Assembly: GCF_030053115.1 (NCBI RefSeq)
Contig: NZ_CP125619.1
Span: 1-64,000, forward strand
Length of the DNA: 64,000 nt
Direction of reading: 5' to 3'
Source: Pseudomonas svalbardensis
GTDB taxonomy: Bacteria; Pseudomonadota; Gammaproteobacteria; Pseudomonadales; Pseudomonadaceae
Shown in pieces: positions 33,023 to 42,039 of the stretch. How positions within the stretch are numbered: position 1 is the stretch's first letter; each line of letters begins with the position of its first letter. Made by a program: the position numbers and the translations under genes. Under the pieces are notes generated by a model that was given only the letters and a program-made list of their open reading frames with translations, did not search any database and had not been told where the DNA came from.

Positions 33023-33052
33023 TGTGCACTGGCTGGTGTCAGCCAGTGCACA
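33023..33052. repeat. 13-bp perfect hairpin after terC
   Basis: TGTGCACTGGCTG and CAGCCAGTGCACA form a perfect 13-bp stem with a 4-base loop, 8 bases after the TerC stop codon. There is no T-run, so it may be a stabilising hairpin or a Rho-aided terminator. A REP doublet follows directly. Confidence 0.7.
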
Positions 33053-33057
33053 AAACC

Positions 33058-33147
33058 TGTGGGAGCGAGCCTGCTCGCGATAGCGGCCTGTCAGTCAGCA
33101 TCAATGTTGAATGTGACGGCCCCATCGCGAGCAGGCTCGCTCCCACA
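33058..33147. repeat. REP doublet after terC
   Basis: Inverted REP copies at 33058-33081 and 33124-33147 with a 42-base spacer. It separates the convergent terC and DUF6124-like genes. Spacer length matches the 20.6-kb copy. Confidence 0.93.
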
Positions 33148-33164
33148 TTTTTTTTGCTCTGTGA

Positions 33165-33413
33165 TTACCCTGGCGGATCGAGGTTATCCAGCACTCGATT
33201 TACCGCCAATTCCCCCAACATGATGCTTTGCTGAATCCCCAGCAGAGTGCTGCGCTGTGGGCCATCCAGAAACCCCGCGAAATCACTGGCCATTACGCTG
33301 GCTGACGCCAACGATTCGCAGGCGTGCGCGAGCAAGGTTTCGTTATCGACCTTGGGGTCTATGAAGAAAATGCCGCTGGGTTTGCGCGGCGGGTTGGGTG
33401 TGACTTTGAACAT
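33165..33413 (-). CDS. DUF6124-like small Pseudomonas protein
   Basis: 82-aa protein beginning MFKVTPNPPRKPSGIFFIDP, the N-terminus typical of the small DUF6124-type proteins of Pseudomonas, followed by a helical region (VDNETLLAHACESLASASVMASDFAGFL ... MLGELAVNRVLD). Function is unknown. The ATG at 33413 has GGAGAAAG upstream, which decides against a longer frame into the leader. The long structured leader upstream suggests regulated expression. Confidence 0.78.
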   Translation of the reverse strand: MFKVTPNPPRKPSGIFFIDPKVDNETLLAHACESLASASVMASDFAGFLDGPQRSTLLGIQQSIMLGELAVNRVLDNLDPPG

Positions 33414-33887
33414 AGGGACTTTCTCCAGTATGGCCGCAACCCGTTCGCTACTAATACGAAAGGGTGGCAGCTGTGCACAGGTTAGTAGACCGGCAAAGTC
33501 ACCTAAAACACCCGGCGCGCCCGGGGGCGCCCTATGCACAGCCACCATCAAGCGCAGGCGGATACCTGACTGGATGACGCTTGTACAACCGAGATGACTG
33601 GCCGGACTACTAAACCCGATCACTGATGGGCAGTGACGGGAGCCAAGTTACCGACGAGCCTCTAGGCGCACAAGCCGGCGGATTCTGGCGTAACCGTAGG
33701 CAACGGCGCAAGGCGTTGTAGCCTCCGAGAAGTAACTCTGGGTGTCATTAAACATGTGTCGCAGAGCGCGTGAATCACACCAACGCAATTGAAGAATTAG
33801 CCGACAGTCCATTCCAGAGGTTGACGCATCATGCTTGGGTGGTTAGCGTCCCCCGCTCGCTTCAAACGACAATGACAAGGAATGCAT
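33414..33887. other. Non-coding interval with structured leader of the DUF6124-like gene
   Basis: 474 bases without a convincing gene. Arms 33480-33504 and 33592-33616 are inverted repeats (GGTTAGTAGACCGGC and complement-like GCCGGACTACTAAACC), enclosing a GC-rich centre (33514-33531). A second pairing, 33462-33480 with 33534-33549 (GTGGCAGCTGTGCA / TGCACAGCCACC), would cross the first, so the two folds are alternatives or a pseudoknot. The rest contains small hairpins and would hold the PAAR promoter. Either a cis-regulatory RNA or a MITE-like repeat. Confidence 0.5.
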
Positions 33888-34384
33888 ATGTCTGGAAAAC
33901 CGGCTGCACGCCTCACGGACCCGACCACCTGTCCCTCCCCGGTCACGGTACCAACCCGATTGCCAGCGGCTCACCCGATGTCTTTTTCAACGGTCTCGCC
34001 GCCGCTCGGGTCAGCGACAAATGCACCTGCGGTCAAGCCCTCAGCGGTGGATTCTCTTCAACGGTGTTCATTAACGGCCTGAACGCCATGACCCTCGACA
34101 GCACCGCCAGCCATGGCGGCGTGGTGATCGGCGGCTCCGGCAACGTCATCATCGGCAGCAGTCACACCCCCGCGCCATTCATTCCGCCCTTGCCGATCAT
34201 TGGTCAGCCCTTGGTCGAATTCAAAGCCATCAGCGCCGGTAACGGCGAACCGATTGCCCAGCAAGACTACGAAATCGAAACCGCCGAAGGCCGCATCGTC
34301 AAAGGCCAGACCAACGCTCAGGGTATGACTCAGAGCGTCGTCACCCTACAGCCCGACCTCGCCGTCGTCCGCTGGATCGTCTGA
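33888..34384 (+). pseudogene. PAAR-domain protein (type VI spike tip), frameshifted
   Basis: Homology runs in two frames. The first reads MSGKPAARLTDPTTCP from ATG 33888 (AAGGA upstream). The second continues from about 33935 with LPGHGTNPIASGSPDVFFNGLAAARVSDKCTCG... GGVVIGGSGNVIIG, a complete PAAR repeat pattern. Joining needs a -1 shift at TGTCCCTCCCC, as if one C had been lost. The rebuilt product is about 165 aa: PAAR domain plus an extension (VEFKAISAGNGEPIAQQDYEIETAEG...). PAAR proteins cap the VgrG spike and carry effectors. True mutation and homopolymer sequencing error are both possible. Confidence 0.8.
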
Positions 34385-34402
34385 CCCTCAAGGAAGAATG
34401 AA

Positions 34403-35560
34403 ATGACTGGACAATGCATGGCCCCAGACGATCTGGACATGAAAAAACTCTGGGGCAGTACCTGCGAACTCCCCGCCTGCAAGCGCGAAACCACTAAGGG
34501 CGGCCCGAACCCGAAAACCCGCGTCGAAGTGCCGTTGCTGACGTGTAATTGCCTATGGCGCAGGTTTCAGAAAGAAGCCGAAGAATGGGTCGCACCGGGC
34601 GGCGTGTTGATTGCTGATCCGCAAGCACGCAATCGCAAGATTAACGCGGCCTATGCGCAGTTGTGGCTGGCGGATAACCGGTTTCAGTGGGCGGGGTTGG
34701 CGGCGTTTGCTTCGAAGCAGGTGGGGTGTGGGTTGATCCATGCCACCAAGTTGCAAACGGCTATTGCGGCGCAGAAGACGGCGCAGGTGAAATTGCGGAC
34801 GGGTAAGTCGGAAACCATTTTCGAAGGGTTTGGGTTCAAGCTCAGCAAGACTGATCCCGAAATCGAGAAAGAGTTAGCGAACGCCAAAGCGGCCAATCCT
34901 CTTCCCACTGAGGATATTACCTTCGGCGACAACTCCCGTTCCGCTGTTCAGCAGCAGTTGGACTACGTGTATGAAATGCTGGCGCTTGGGAACACTTCGC
35001 TATTTCTGGACGTTTATCCGTTGCATCGGTTTTTTATGGTGCGGGGTTATAAGGAAATGGAGAAGTGCTTGAAGAGCCGTCGTAGCATTGTGAAAGACGT
35101 GATGTGGTCGATTGCAGGGACGGTAGAGTTTGGTGTTGATGCAGGCGAGATATATCGGACCTTTGAAGCCATTGATGTCGGCGACATTGCCGAAAGCGTA
35201 AGGCAGATGGCGCGTCATGAACAGTTGAATATCTTGCAACCAGCCATGTACGAGGACACCTACTTCGCAGCGCTGATGCGTAGCACGCACGCAGGTAACT
35301 ATGTGTCTGTGGTAACAGGGTTGATGTCCGGCGTGGCAGAAGAAATTCAATTAACGCTGGCTAGTCAATGTAAAGCACCTGATAGCAGGCAGGTTTCATT
35401 TTCCAAGAACCCTGTGGCTAATCTTGCGGACAAAGATCAGCGGATGGAGTTCGTATTACGTGCAGCCAGTCAATTTGACAATTTGCTTAAAAATCCCGCA
35501 ACTCGTGCTCAGTTGAAGCAATCGATTACGGACATTGCCAATGGAGGCGGGATTAAGTGA
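34403..35560 (+). CDS. Unknown protein, candidate type VI effector (possibly DUF2515-like)
   Basis: 385-aa protein with no signal peptide or clear membrane segment. The N-terminus is Cys-rich (STCELPACKRE, LLTCNCLW), and a central block (NRKINAAYAQLWLADNRFQWAGLAAFASKQVGCGLIHA) weakly resembles DUF2515. Hydrophobic VYEMLALGNTSLFLDVYPLHRFFMV follows. It begins 18 bases after the PAAR gene and ends overlapping the next gene, the usual order PAAR-effector-immunity. No catalytic motif was identified, so toxin activity is inference from context only. GC content and codon use look lower-GC than the neighbours, suggesting transfer. Confidence 0.7.
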   Translation: MTGQCMAPDDLDMKKLWGSTCELPACKRETTKGGPNPKTRVEVPLLTCNCLWRRFQKEAEEWVAPGGVLIADPQARNRKINAAYAQLWLADNRFQWAGLAAFASKQVGCGLIHATKLQTAIAAQKTAQVKLRTGKSETIFEGFGFKLSKTDPEIEKELANAKAANPLPTEDITFGDNSRSAVQQQLDYVYEMLALGNTSLFLDVYPLHRFFMVRGYKEMEKCLKSRRSIVKDVMWSIAGTVEFGVDAGEIYRTFEAIDVGDIAESVRQMARHEQLNILQPAMYEDTYFAALMRSTHAGNYVSVVTGLMSGVAEEIQLTLASQCKAPDSRQVSFSKNPVANLADKDQRMEFVLRAASQFDNLLKNPATRAQLKQSITDIANGGGIK

Positions 35561-36195
35561 TGAGGTTTTCACGTCGAGCGCTGATTATCGCGACTGGGTC
35601 AGTTGTCTTGTTGGCGGGTGCTGTAGCGTATTTCATGTCCAATTCAGCCACGCTCTATGCCCATGTCGGCAAAGCATATGCCGAGGTCGTCAAAGACTCT
35701 ACTTTCCCCGTCGAGCGCCAAACCGCCGTTTACCCAAGCGAACCTCCCGAAGTTGACTCCACCTGGATAAGCAGTCCGGTCGTCATTACGTTTGATGATC
35801 CTGAACATGGCTTTACCTTGCCCAAAACCATCTACGGGGCTGTGGGTTACAGCAAGGGAAAAGTGGATGGCATCACTACGTCTCCGATGGTGGAGACGCT
35901 ACCTTTCGCCCAAACAGCAAAACTGTTGGGCGAGCTGCAATCCATGTTCAAAAAGACCGGTTGGACACCTGAGCTGGCTGAAGGTAACGACTGGATAAAA
36001 GTATCGAGTGACGAAGAGAAACGACAGTTGCAAGCCAAGCTGTTTGATCAGGCTGACGGAGTAATTCTTCTGATTCCCAACAAATACAGTCTGTTACTGC
36101 ACATCAAATGCTACGCCCACTGTGATGAGCGAGACGCCGAAACAGCCAGGTATCTGATCGACATACGGCTGAGCAGGGATCATTTCAGCGATTGA
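35557..36195 (+). CDS. Membrane-anchored unknown protein, candidate immunity protein
   Basis: 212-aa protein with one N-terminal transmembrane helix (about residues 8-28, RRALIIATGSVVLLAGAVAYFM) and a predicted periplasmic domain ending with a Cys pair (KCYAHCDERD). The GTG at 35557 overlaps the upstream stop; an ATG at 35560 is equally possible, and GGAGG lies upstream. Tight coupling to the 385-aa gene and membrane anchoring suit an immunity partner acting in the periplasm. I do not recognise the family. Confidence 0.7.
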   Translation: MMRFSRRALIIATGSVVLLAGAVAYFMSNSATLYAHVGKAYAEVVKDSTFPVERQTAVYPSEPPEVDSTWISSPVVITFDDPEHGFTLPKTIYGAVGYSKGKVDGITTSPMVETLPFAQTAKLLGELQSMFKKTGWTPELAEGNDWIKVSSDEEKRQLQAKLFDQADGVILLIPNKYSLLLHIKCYAHCDERDAETARYLIDIRLSRDHFSD

Positions 36196-36480
36196 GTTCT
36201 CCCCCCGATTTTAGGGCTGCTGCGCAGCCCAGCGGGAACAAGCGCCCTCGCCGCAGGTTATGTTCGCGTAACCTTTCAACTGAGAGACTGAGATCTATGG
36301 GCCCCTTTTTCAAATCTGCATCAACCTGTTTTCATGACAGTTTTGTTTCAATCGCTTCTTTAGCTGTGCGATGCTGGCGCACAGACCGTTAGCCAACTAC
36401 AGCTTAAGTACACGAACGTAGAACGTCGCGCGGCACCGTCAACTTGCCCCTTTGGGGCGCTACCACCACAGGGGGCCTGC
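36196..36480. other. Intergenic region before the Na/Pi cotransporter
   Basis: 285 bases without a supported gene. GGGCTGC-TGC-GCAGCCC at 36214-36230 is a 7-bp palindromic hairpin without a T-run, possibly closing the upstream cassette. A small CCCC/GGGG hairpin lies just before the next start. No clear promoter or operator was identified. Confidence 0.4.
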
Positions 36481-38139
36481 ATGCTCACCCTGCTCAATTT
36501 GTTATCTGCCGTGGCCTTGTTGATTTGGGGCACGCACATCGTCCGAACCGGCATCCTGCGGGTCTACGGTTCCAACCTGCGCCATGTGATTGGCCGGAAC
36601 ATGTCCAAGCGCTGTCTGGCGTTCATCTCGGGGATTGTCGTGACGGCGATGGTCCAGAGCAGCAATGCCACCGCCATGCTCGTCACTTCCTTTGTCGGTC
36701 AGGGCCTGATGGCGCTGACCCCAGCCCTGGCGACCATGCTCGGGGCCGACGTCGGTACCGCGCTGATGGCGCGGGTGCTGACCTTCGACCTGTCATGGCT
36801 GTCACCGCTGCTGATCTTTCTTGGGGTGATTTTCTTCCTGTCGCGCAAACAGACCCGAGTCGGACAGATGGGCCGGGTCAGTATCGGACTGGGGCTGATC
36901 ATTCTGGCGCTGCAACTGATCGTCGAGGCTGCCGCGCCGATTACTCAGGCCCAAGGCGTGAAGGTGATTTTTGCCTCGCTGACCGGCGACATCCTGCTGG
37001 ATGCCTTGGTCGGCGCGTTGTTCGCAATGGTTTCCTATTCCAGCCTGGCCGCCGTCCTGCTGACCGCAACCCTGGCCGGTGCCGCAGTGATCAGCCTGCC
37101 CGTGGCCATCGGTCTGGTGATCGGCGCCAACATCGGCAGCGGCATCCTTGCCTTCCTCAGCACCAGCATGCAGAACGCCGCTGGTCGTCAGGTGGCGTTG
37201 GGCAGCTTGCTGTACAAGTTGATCGGCCTGTTGCTGATCATCCCGGTACTCGACCCGTTGGTGCACTGGATCGACAGCCTGGACTTCAGCCCTCAGGAAA
37301 TGGTCATCGGCTTTCACCTGCTCTACAACACCGCGCGCTGCCTGCTCTTGCTGCCGAGTGTCGGACCGATGGCCAGGTTCTGTGCGTGGGTGCTGCCGGA
37401 GCGCCCGCAAGTCAATGGTACTGCCAAATCGCGGCATCTTGATCCGACGGCGTTGGTCACGCCCAGCCTGGCGCTGGCCAATGCCGCCCGGGAAACCCTG
37501 CGCATCGGCGACTTGATCGACAACATGCTCGAGGCCATGCTCGACGTGCTGAACGGCAAGCAAACCGCCGTTACCCAGGAAATGCGGCGCCTGACCGATG
37601 ATGTGGAATCGCTCTATGGCGCGATCAAACTGTATCTGGCGCAAATGCCCCGCGAAGACCTCAGCGAGCAGGACAGCCGGCGCTGGGCGGAAATCATCGA
37701 GCTGGCGATCAACCTTAAACTGGCCAGCGACCTTATCGAACGCATGCTGCGCAAGGTTCAGCAGCAGAAAACCTCGCAGCGTCGGTCTTTTTCCGAGGTC
37801 GGCCTGGAAGAGTTGGCGGGGCTGCACAGTCAGTTGATATCCAACCTGCGCCTGGGGTTGTCGGTGTTCCTCAGTGCCGATAAGGAAAGTGCCCGCCAGT
37901 TATTGCGTGAGAAACGTCGCTTTCGCGCACAGGAACGGCGCCTGGCCCATGCTCACGTCAGCCGGTTGCAACGTAAGATCGTGCAGAGTATCGAGACCAG
38001 CTCGTTGCACCTGGAGTTGATTGCCGACATGAAGCGTCTGAATTCTCTGTTCTGCAGCAGCGCCTATGTGGTGCTGGAAACTTCCGACACCGGCGCACTC
38101 ATTGCCGATGATTTTGCTGACATCACGCATTCACCCTGA
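36481..38139 (+). CDS. Na/Pi cotransporter family protein with PhoU-like domain
   Basis: 552-aa membrane protein of the NptA/YjbB family. The two inverted membrane repeats show the hallmark Ser-rich motifs VQSSNATAM near residue 58 and VSYSSLAAV near 182, and about 9 hydrophobic segments span residues 1-310. The C-terminal 220 residues are helical and PhoU-like. Sodium-driven phosphate transport, often efflux, is the family role. It stands alone; no Pho box was convincing upstream. Confidence 0.9.
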   Translation: MLTLLNLLSAVALLIWGTHIVRTGILRVYGSNLRHVIGRNMSKRCLAFISGIVVTAMVQSSNATAMLVTSFVGQGLMALTPALATMLGADVGTALMARVLTFDLSWLSPLLIFLGVIFFLSRKQTRVGQMGRVSIGLGLIILALQLIVEAAAPITQAQGVKVIFASLTGDILLDALVGALFAMVSYSSLAAVLLTATLAGAAVISLPVAIGLVIGANIGSGILAFLSTSMQNAAGRQVALGSLLYKLIGLLLIIPVLDPLVHWIDSLDFSPQEMVIGFHLLYNTARCLLLLPSVGPMARFCAWVLPERPQVNGTAKSRHLDPTALVTPSLALANAARETLRIGDLIDNMLEAMLDVLNGKQTAVTQEMRRLTDDVESLYGAIKLYLAQMPREDLSEQDSRRWAEIIELAINLKLASDLIERMLRKVQQQKTSQRRSFSEVGLEELAGLHSQLISNLRLGLSVFLSADKESARQLLREKRRFRAQERRLAHAHVSRLQRKIVQSIETSSLHLELIADMKRLNSLFCSSAYVVLETSDTGALIADDFADITHSP

Positions 38140-38195
38140 ACGTCCACCGTTGCCTGAAGTCTGTTGAACTTACGCTAGCCGTATGGAAACCCGTT

Positions 38196-39584
38196 ATGCG
38201 TTGTCTGTTGTTCGCCTGTCTGCTGTTTGGATCATTCCCTTCATTTGCCCTGGATCGCTTTCAGGTCGAGGGCTATACGTTGTCCAACGGCCTGCAATTG
38301 CTGCTCAAGCCTGGCACCGAGCGCGGGCATGTGGCGATTCGTCTGGTGGTCGGCGTCGGCATCGATGATTTCAGCTGCGCCGACAAGGAGCTGCCGCACC
38401 TGCTTGAGCACTTGCTGTTCAGCGGCATCGACGCCACTGGCGAGGGCGGGCTGGAAGAACGCATGCAGGCCCTGGGTGGCGAGTGGAACGCCTACACCAG
38501 CAATGCCGACACGACGTTCGTCATCGAAGCCCCGGCGAAAAACCAGCGCAAGGTCCTCGACCTGCTGCTGGCGCTGCTGACCCAGACCCGAATCGACGAC
38601 AACGCCATCAAGGCCGCCAAACAAGTGGTCGAGCGCGAAGACGGCGGCCATTATTCGCACCTTCAACGCTGGCTGGATCGCCAGGATCTTGGCCACACGG
38701 CGAGTAATCAGCTGGCGGTGGAACTGGGCCTCAAATGCCCCGAGCGGCCTGAGGTCGATTACCTGACCCGCGAACAGCTGGAAAAGGTACGCAAGGCCTG
38801 GTACGCGCCGAACAACATGACCCTGATCGTGGTCGGCGACCTCGATCGAGTTCTGCCGGCCTATCTGGAACGGTCTTATGGTGCGCTTGAAGCGGTCGAC
38901 CCTACCGATCACCCGCCCCTGCCGGAAATCAAGGCCAGTGCTGCACATGAACGCACGCTGAGTCATGGTTTCGTTGGTGGTAGTGCCAAGTTGCACTGGC
39001 TGGTGCCGGAGCCGGTGCAAGAGGATCAGCACGACGAAACCTTCGACTTGCTCAAGGACTATCTGGACTGGGCGCTTTACCGCCAAATGCGCCTGGCCCA
39101 TGGCTTGTCCTACGGGCCTTCGGCCGGGCGCGAGGTGTTTGGTGGCGTGGGTTTCATGAGCCTGAACGCCGATGTTGAGCGCGATGACGTGTCCAGGGCC
39201 GAACAGGTTCTGGAGGATCTGAAGGCCGGGATGCTCAGGGACGGTCTCAATGCCAACACCTTCAACCGCCTCAAGCAGGCTGCCATTGCCCGCCAAGCCT
39301 GGGCCGTGCAAGGCAACAGCGCGTTGGCCGATTATTACTGGAGTGCCCTTGGGGACTACGAGGATGGCCGTTTCGCCAACCCGGCGAAGGAACTGCAAGG
39401 AGTGACGCTGGAGGAAGCAAACAAGGCCATGCGTGAATTGCTCATGCAGCCGGGCTACCTGCGGATCGAAAAGCCGTTGACCAGTGATGATCAGTTTATG
39501 TGGGCGATTGCCGGGATGCTGGGGCTCATCGTATTGATGCTGCTGGGGTGGCGCTTGCATCGAAGGACACCGCAAACCGCGTAG
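38196..39584 (+). CDS. M16-family zinc peptidase (membrane-anchored)
   Basis: 462-aa protein with an N-terminal signal peptide (residues 1-19), an M16 peptidase domain with inverted zinc motif HLLEH at residues 68-72 and the third ligand Glu near 146-148 (VVERED), and a C-terminal membrane helix near 440-457. It is about half the length of pitrilysin, like the processing-peptidase class. The active motif is intact. The stop codon TAG lies inside the left arm of a long inverted repeat (39581-39711). Confidence 0.9.
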   Translation: MRCLLFACLLFGSFPSFALDRFQVEGYTLSNGLQLLLKPGTERGHVAIRLVVGVGIDDFSCADKELPHLLEHLLFSGIDATGEGGLEERMQALGGEWNAYTSNADTTFVIEAPAKNQRKVLDLLLALLTQTRIDDNAIKAAKQVVEREDGGHYSHLQRWLDRQDLGHTASNQLAVELGLKCPERPEVDYLTREQLEKVRKAWYAPNNMTLIVVGDLDRVLPAYLERSYGALEAVDPTDHPPLPEIKASAAHERTLSHGFVGGSAKLHWLVPEPVQEDQHDETFDLLKDYLDWALYRQMRLAHGLSYGPSAGREVFGGVGFMSLNADVERDDVSRAEQVLEDLKAGMLRDGLNANTFNRLKQAAIARQAWAVQGNSALADYYWSALGDYEDGRFANPAKELQGVTLEEANKAMRELLMQPGYLRIEKPLTSDDQFMWAIAGMLGLIVLMLLGWRLHRRTPQTA

Positions 39585-39711
39585 CAGCTGGCGTAGCCTG
39601 CGTTCGGCTGCGCAGCAGTCGTAAAACCATTCAACGCGGTCCATCAGGTATATCTGACGTAACGGATTTGCGACTGCTGCGCAGCCGAACGCAGCCTTCG
39701 GCAGCTGCTAC
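39581..39711. repeat. Long inverted repeat overlapping the M16 gene stop
   Basis: Left arm 39581-39623 and right arm about 39670-39711 are near-perfect inverted copies of about 41 bp (GTAGCAGCTG ... GCTGCGCAGCAGTCG and complement) with about 3 mismatches. The outermost bases include the TAG stop of the M16 gene. It looks like a dispersed Pseudomonas repeat distinct from the REP family; it can fold into a strong terminator-like hairpin but lacks a T-run. Confidence 0.8.
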
Positions 39712-39805
39712 AAGGATTCGTGATCCGACCGCAGCCCCTCGCCACGCCGACCTCTCGGCGGTTACCCTGTCGAGGATTTTTCCCACGACGATTGCGAACC
39801 GCCGA

Positions 39806-40837
39806 ATGCCTACTCTGACCCTATACGTCCAGCGCATCCTGGAGTTGATGAAGCGCTACCCAGGGGTCATTGCGCTCGGCGGTTTCATTTCCGGGGTCGG
39901 CAGCTTCATTCTGGTGGATCGCCAGCAAGGTCTGGCGACCTGGATCACCACCATCATGCTCGTCAGCTGGATCTGGCTGATGCTGGAAAACAGCCTCACC
40001 AAGCTGTTCGCCAGGATCTTCAAACGCGAAATCCCCAAACCTCTGCTGCGTTACGCCACGCAGATGATCCACCAGGAAAGCCTGTTCTTCGTCCTGCCGT
40101 TCTTTTTTATCACCACCACCTGGAACAGCGGCCAGCTGTTCTTCACCGGTCTGCTGGGCATCGCCGCGCTGATTTCTATCATCGACCCGCTCTACTACAA
40201 ATGGCTGGCCCCCCGGCGCTGGGCGTTCCTGGCGCTGCATACCCTGACGCTGTTCGCTGCACTGCTGACCGCCCTGCCCGTCATCCTGCACCTGACCACC
40301 GCTCAGAGCTTCAAACTGGCCCTGGGCACCGCCGTCGTGCTGTCGTTCCCGAGCCTGGCGTCGATCTTCCCGATTCGTACCGTGCGCAACGCGCTGGCGA
40401 TTCTCAGTATCACGCTGGGCATCGGCGCGCTCGGTTGGGTGCTGCGATCCTGGGTGCCACCGGCGACCCTGTGGATGACCGACGTGGCGATCAGCACGCA
40501 AATGCAGGACCGCACACCTGGCAAGAGTCTGGAAGAAGTCAGCGCCGACCAGATCCGTGGTGGCGGCCTGTACGCTTACACCGCGATCAACGCCCCGCGC
40601 GGTCTGGAAGAGCGGATCTATCACGTGTGGCAGTTCAACGGCAAAGAGGTCGACCGCATCCCCCTGGACATCCACGGCGGGCGCAAGGAAGGTTACCGGG
40701 CCTGGACCCACAAACAGAATTTCCCCGGCAACCCCGCGGGTAAGTGGCAGGTTCGGGTGCTGACCGAAGATGGCCAGGTCATCGGTGTGTTGCGCTTCGT
40801 GGTAAAGGACAACAAGCCTGCAACTGCCGCAAAGTAA
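39806..40837 (+). CDS. DUF5924/DUF2914-type membrane protein
   Basis: 343-aa protein with six or so hydrophobic segments (residues 20-235) followed by a soluble C-terminal domain (about 250-343, GGGLYAYTAINAPRGLEERIYHVWQFNGKEVDRIPL ... GKWQVRVLTEDGQVIG) of the DUF2914 type. The function is unknown. I chose ATG 39806 (MPTLTLYVQRIL) because upstream codons fall in the repeat element; the Shine-Dalgarno is weak. Confidence 0.85.
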   Translation: MPTLTLYVQRILELMKRYPGVIALGGFISGVGSFILVDRQQGLATWITTIMLVSWIWLMLENSLTKLFARIFKREIPKPLLRYATQMIHQESLFFVLPFFFITTTWNSGQLFFTGLLGIAALISIIDPLYYKWLAPRRWAFLALHTLTLFAALLTALPVILHLTTAQSFKLALGTAVVLSFPSLASIFPIRTVRNALAILSITLGIGALGWVLRSWVPPATLWMTDVAISTQMQDRTPGKSLEEVSADQIRGGGLYAYTAINAPRGLEERIYHVWQFNGKEVDRIPLDIHGGRKEGYRAWTHKQNFPGNPAGKWQVRVLTEDGQVIGVLRFVVKDNKPATAAK

Positions 40838-40890
40838 CCCGTTCGTGCTATTACGTAGAGCTGCGTAATAGCCGATAAAGCACGGAGCTT

Positions 40891-42039
40891 ATGACCAGCA
40901 GCACAATGGCCGGCAGTGCCCGACTGGACACCTCTCACTCCCCTGCTCAGTTGCGGGTCACGGGTGACTGGACGCTTGCCCATTACGCCGATCTCAAGCA
41001 ACTGAGCGAAAAGCTCCACGGCCAATACGACGACAGCACTCACATCGACCTCAATGGCCTCGGCGCGCTCGACACCGCCGGCGCGTCGCTGCTGGTGGAA
41101 TTGCTCGGTTCCGAGCGTTTGGGGCGATCCGCCGAACACCCCGATTGCACACTGTCCTCGGCCGACCGTGCCTTGTTGCAGACGGTCTATTGCTCGCTGA
41201 CCGACTTCTGCGTGCCGATCAAGGAACCGGAAATCAGCGTCGGCATTCAACTGCTGACCCGCATCGGCCGCGCGGTCGACGCGGTCTGGCAGGACACCCT
41301 GCAACTGTTGGGTTTCGTCGGCCTGATTCTGGAAACCATCGCCCGCGGTCTGTTTCGCCCCAAGCGCTGGCGTATCACGCCGATGGTGGCGCACATCGAA
41401 CAGACCGGCCTCGACGCCGCGCCCATCGTTGCCCTGCTGACCTTTTTGGTGGGCGCCGTGGTGGCGTTTCTCGGGGCGACGGTGTTGGCGAGTTTCGGCG
41501 CGAGTATTTTCACCGTGGACCTGGTGGCGTTTTCCTTCCTGCGCGAATTCGGTGTGTTGCTGACCGCGATCCTGATGGCCGGCCGCACCGCCAGTGCATT
41601 CACAGCGCAGATCGGCTCGATGAAGGCCAACGAAGAAATCGACGCCATCCGCACCCTGGGTCTCGACCCGATGGAGTTGCTGGTGGTGCCGCGCGTGTTG
41701 GCCCTGCTGGTCGCGCTGCCGATGCTGACCTTTCTGGCGATGCTTTCGGGGATCGTCGGCGGCGGCGTGGTTTGCGCGGTGTCGCTGGATATCTCGCCGG
41801 CGATGTTCCTGTCGCTGCTGCAAACCGACATCGGCGTTCAGCACTTTCTGGTCGGGATCGTCAAAGCGCCGATCTTCGCGTTCCTGATCGCCGCCATCGG
41901 CTGTCTCGAGGGTTTCAAGGTCAGTGGCAGTGCCGAGTCCGTCGGCGCGCACACCACGTCGAGCGTGGTGCAGTCGATTTTTGTGGTGATCGTGCTCGAC
42001 GCCGTGGCCGCGCTGTTTTTCATGGAGATGGGCTGGTGA
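40891..42039 (+). CDS. MlaE-family ABC permease with N-terminal STAS domain
   Basis: 382-aa inner-membrane permease of a lipid ABC importer. Residues 1-110 form a STAS-like domain (LRVTGDWTLAHYADLKQL ... THIDLNGLGALDTAGASLLVELL), and residues 150-382 are the MlaE permease with GTVEFGxx-like EQTGLDAAPIVALLTFLVGAVVAFLGA and LREFGVLLTAILMAGRTASAFTAQIG. In the E. coli Mla system the STAS protein (MlaB) is separate, so this is a natural fusion. It overlaps the ATPase gene by 4 bases in a four-gene run. Confidence 0.93.
   Translation: MTSSTMAGSARLDTSHSPAQLRVTGDWTLAHYADLKQLSEKLHGQYDDSTHIDLNGLGALDTAGASLLVELLGSERLGRSAEHPDCTLSSADRALLQTVYCSLTDFCVPIKEPEISVGIQLLTRIGRAVDAVWQDTLQLLGFVGLILETIARGLFRPKRWRITPMVAHIEQTGLDAAPIVALLTFLVGAVVAFLGATVLASFGASIFTVDLVAFSFLREFGVLLTAILMAGRTASAFTAQIGSMKANEEIDAIRTLGLDPMELLVVPRVLALLVALPMLTFLAMLSGIVGGGVVCAVSLDISPAMFLSLLQTDIGVQHFLVGIVKAPIFAFLIAAIGCLEGFKVSGSAESVGAHTTSSVVQSIFVVIVLDAVAALFFMEMGW

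Noticed and set aside
33770..33934. Alternative N-terminus (MNHTNAIEEL or MTRNAYVWK) making the PAAR gene intact
   Set aside because: Those residues are unlike any PAAR N-terminus, whereas MSGKPAARLTDPTTCP in the other frame is canonical and has a Shine-Dalgarno.
36300..36360. Pho box before the Na/Pi cotransporter
   Set aside because: A single CTGTCAT half-site lies on the opposite strand and has no second half at the right distance.
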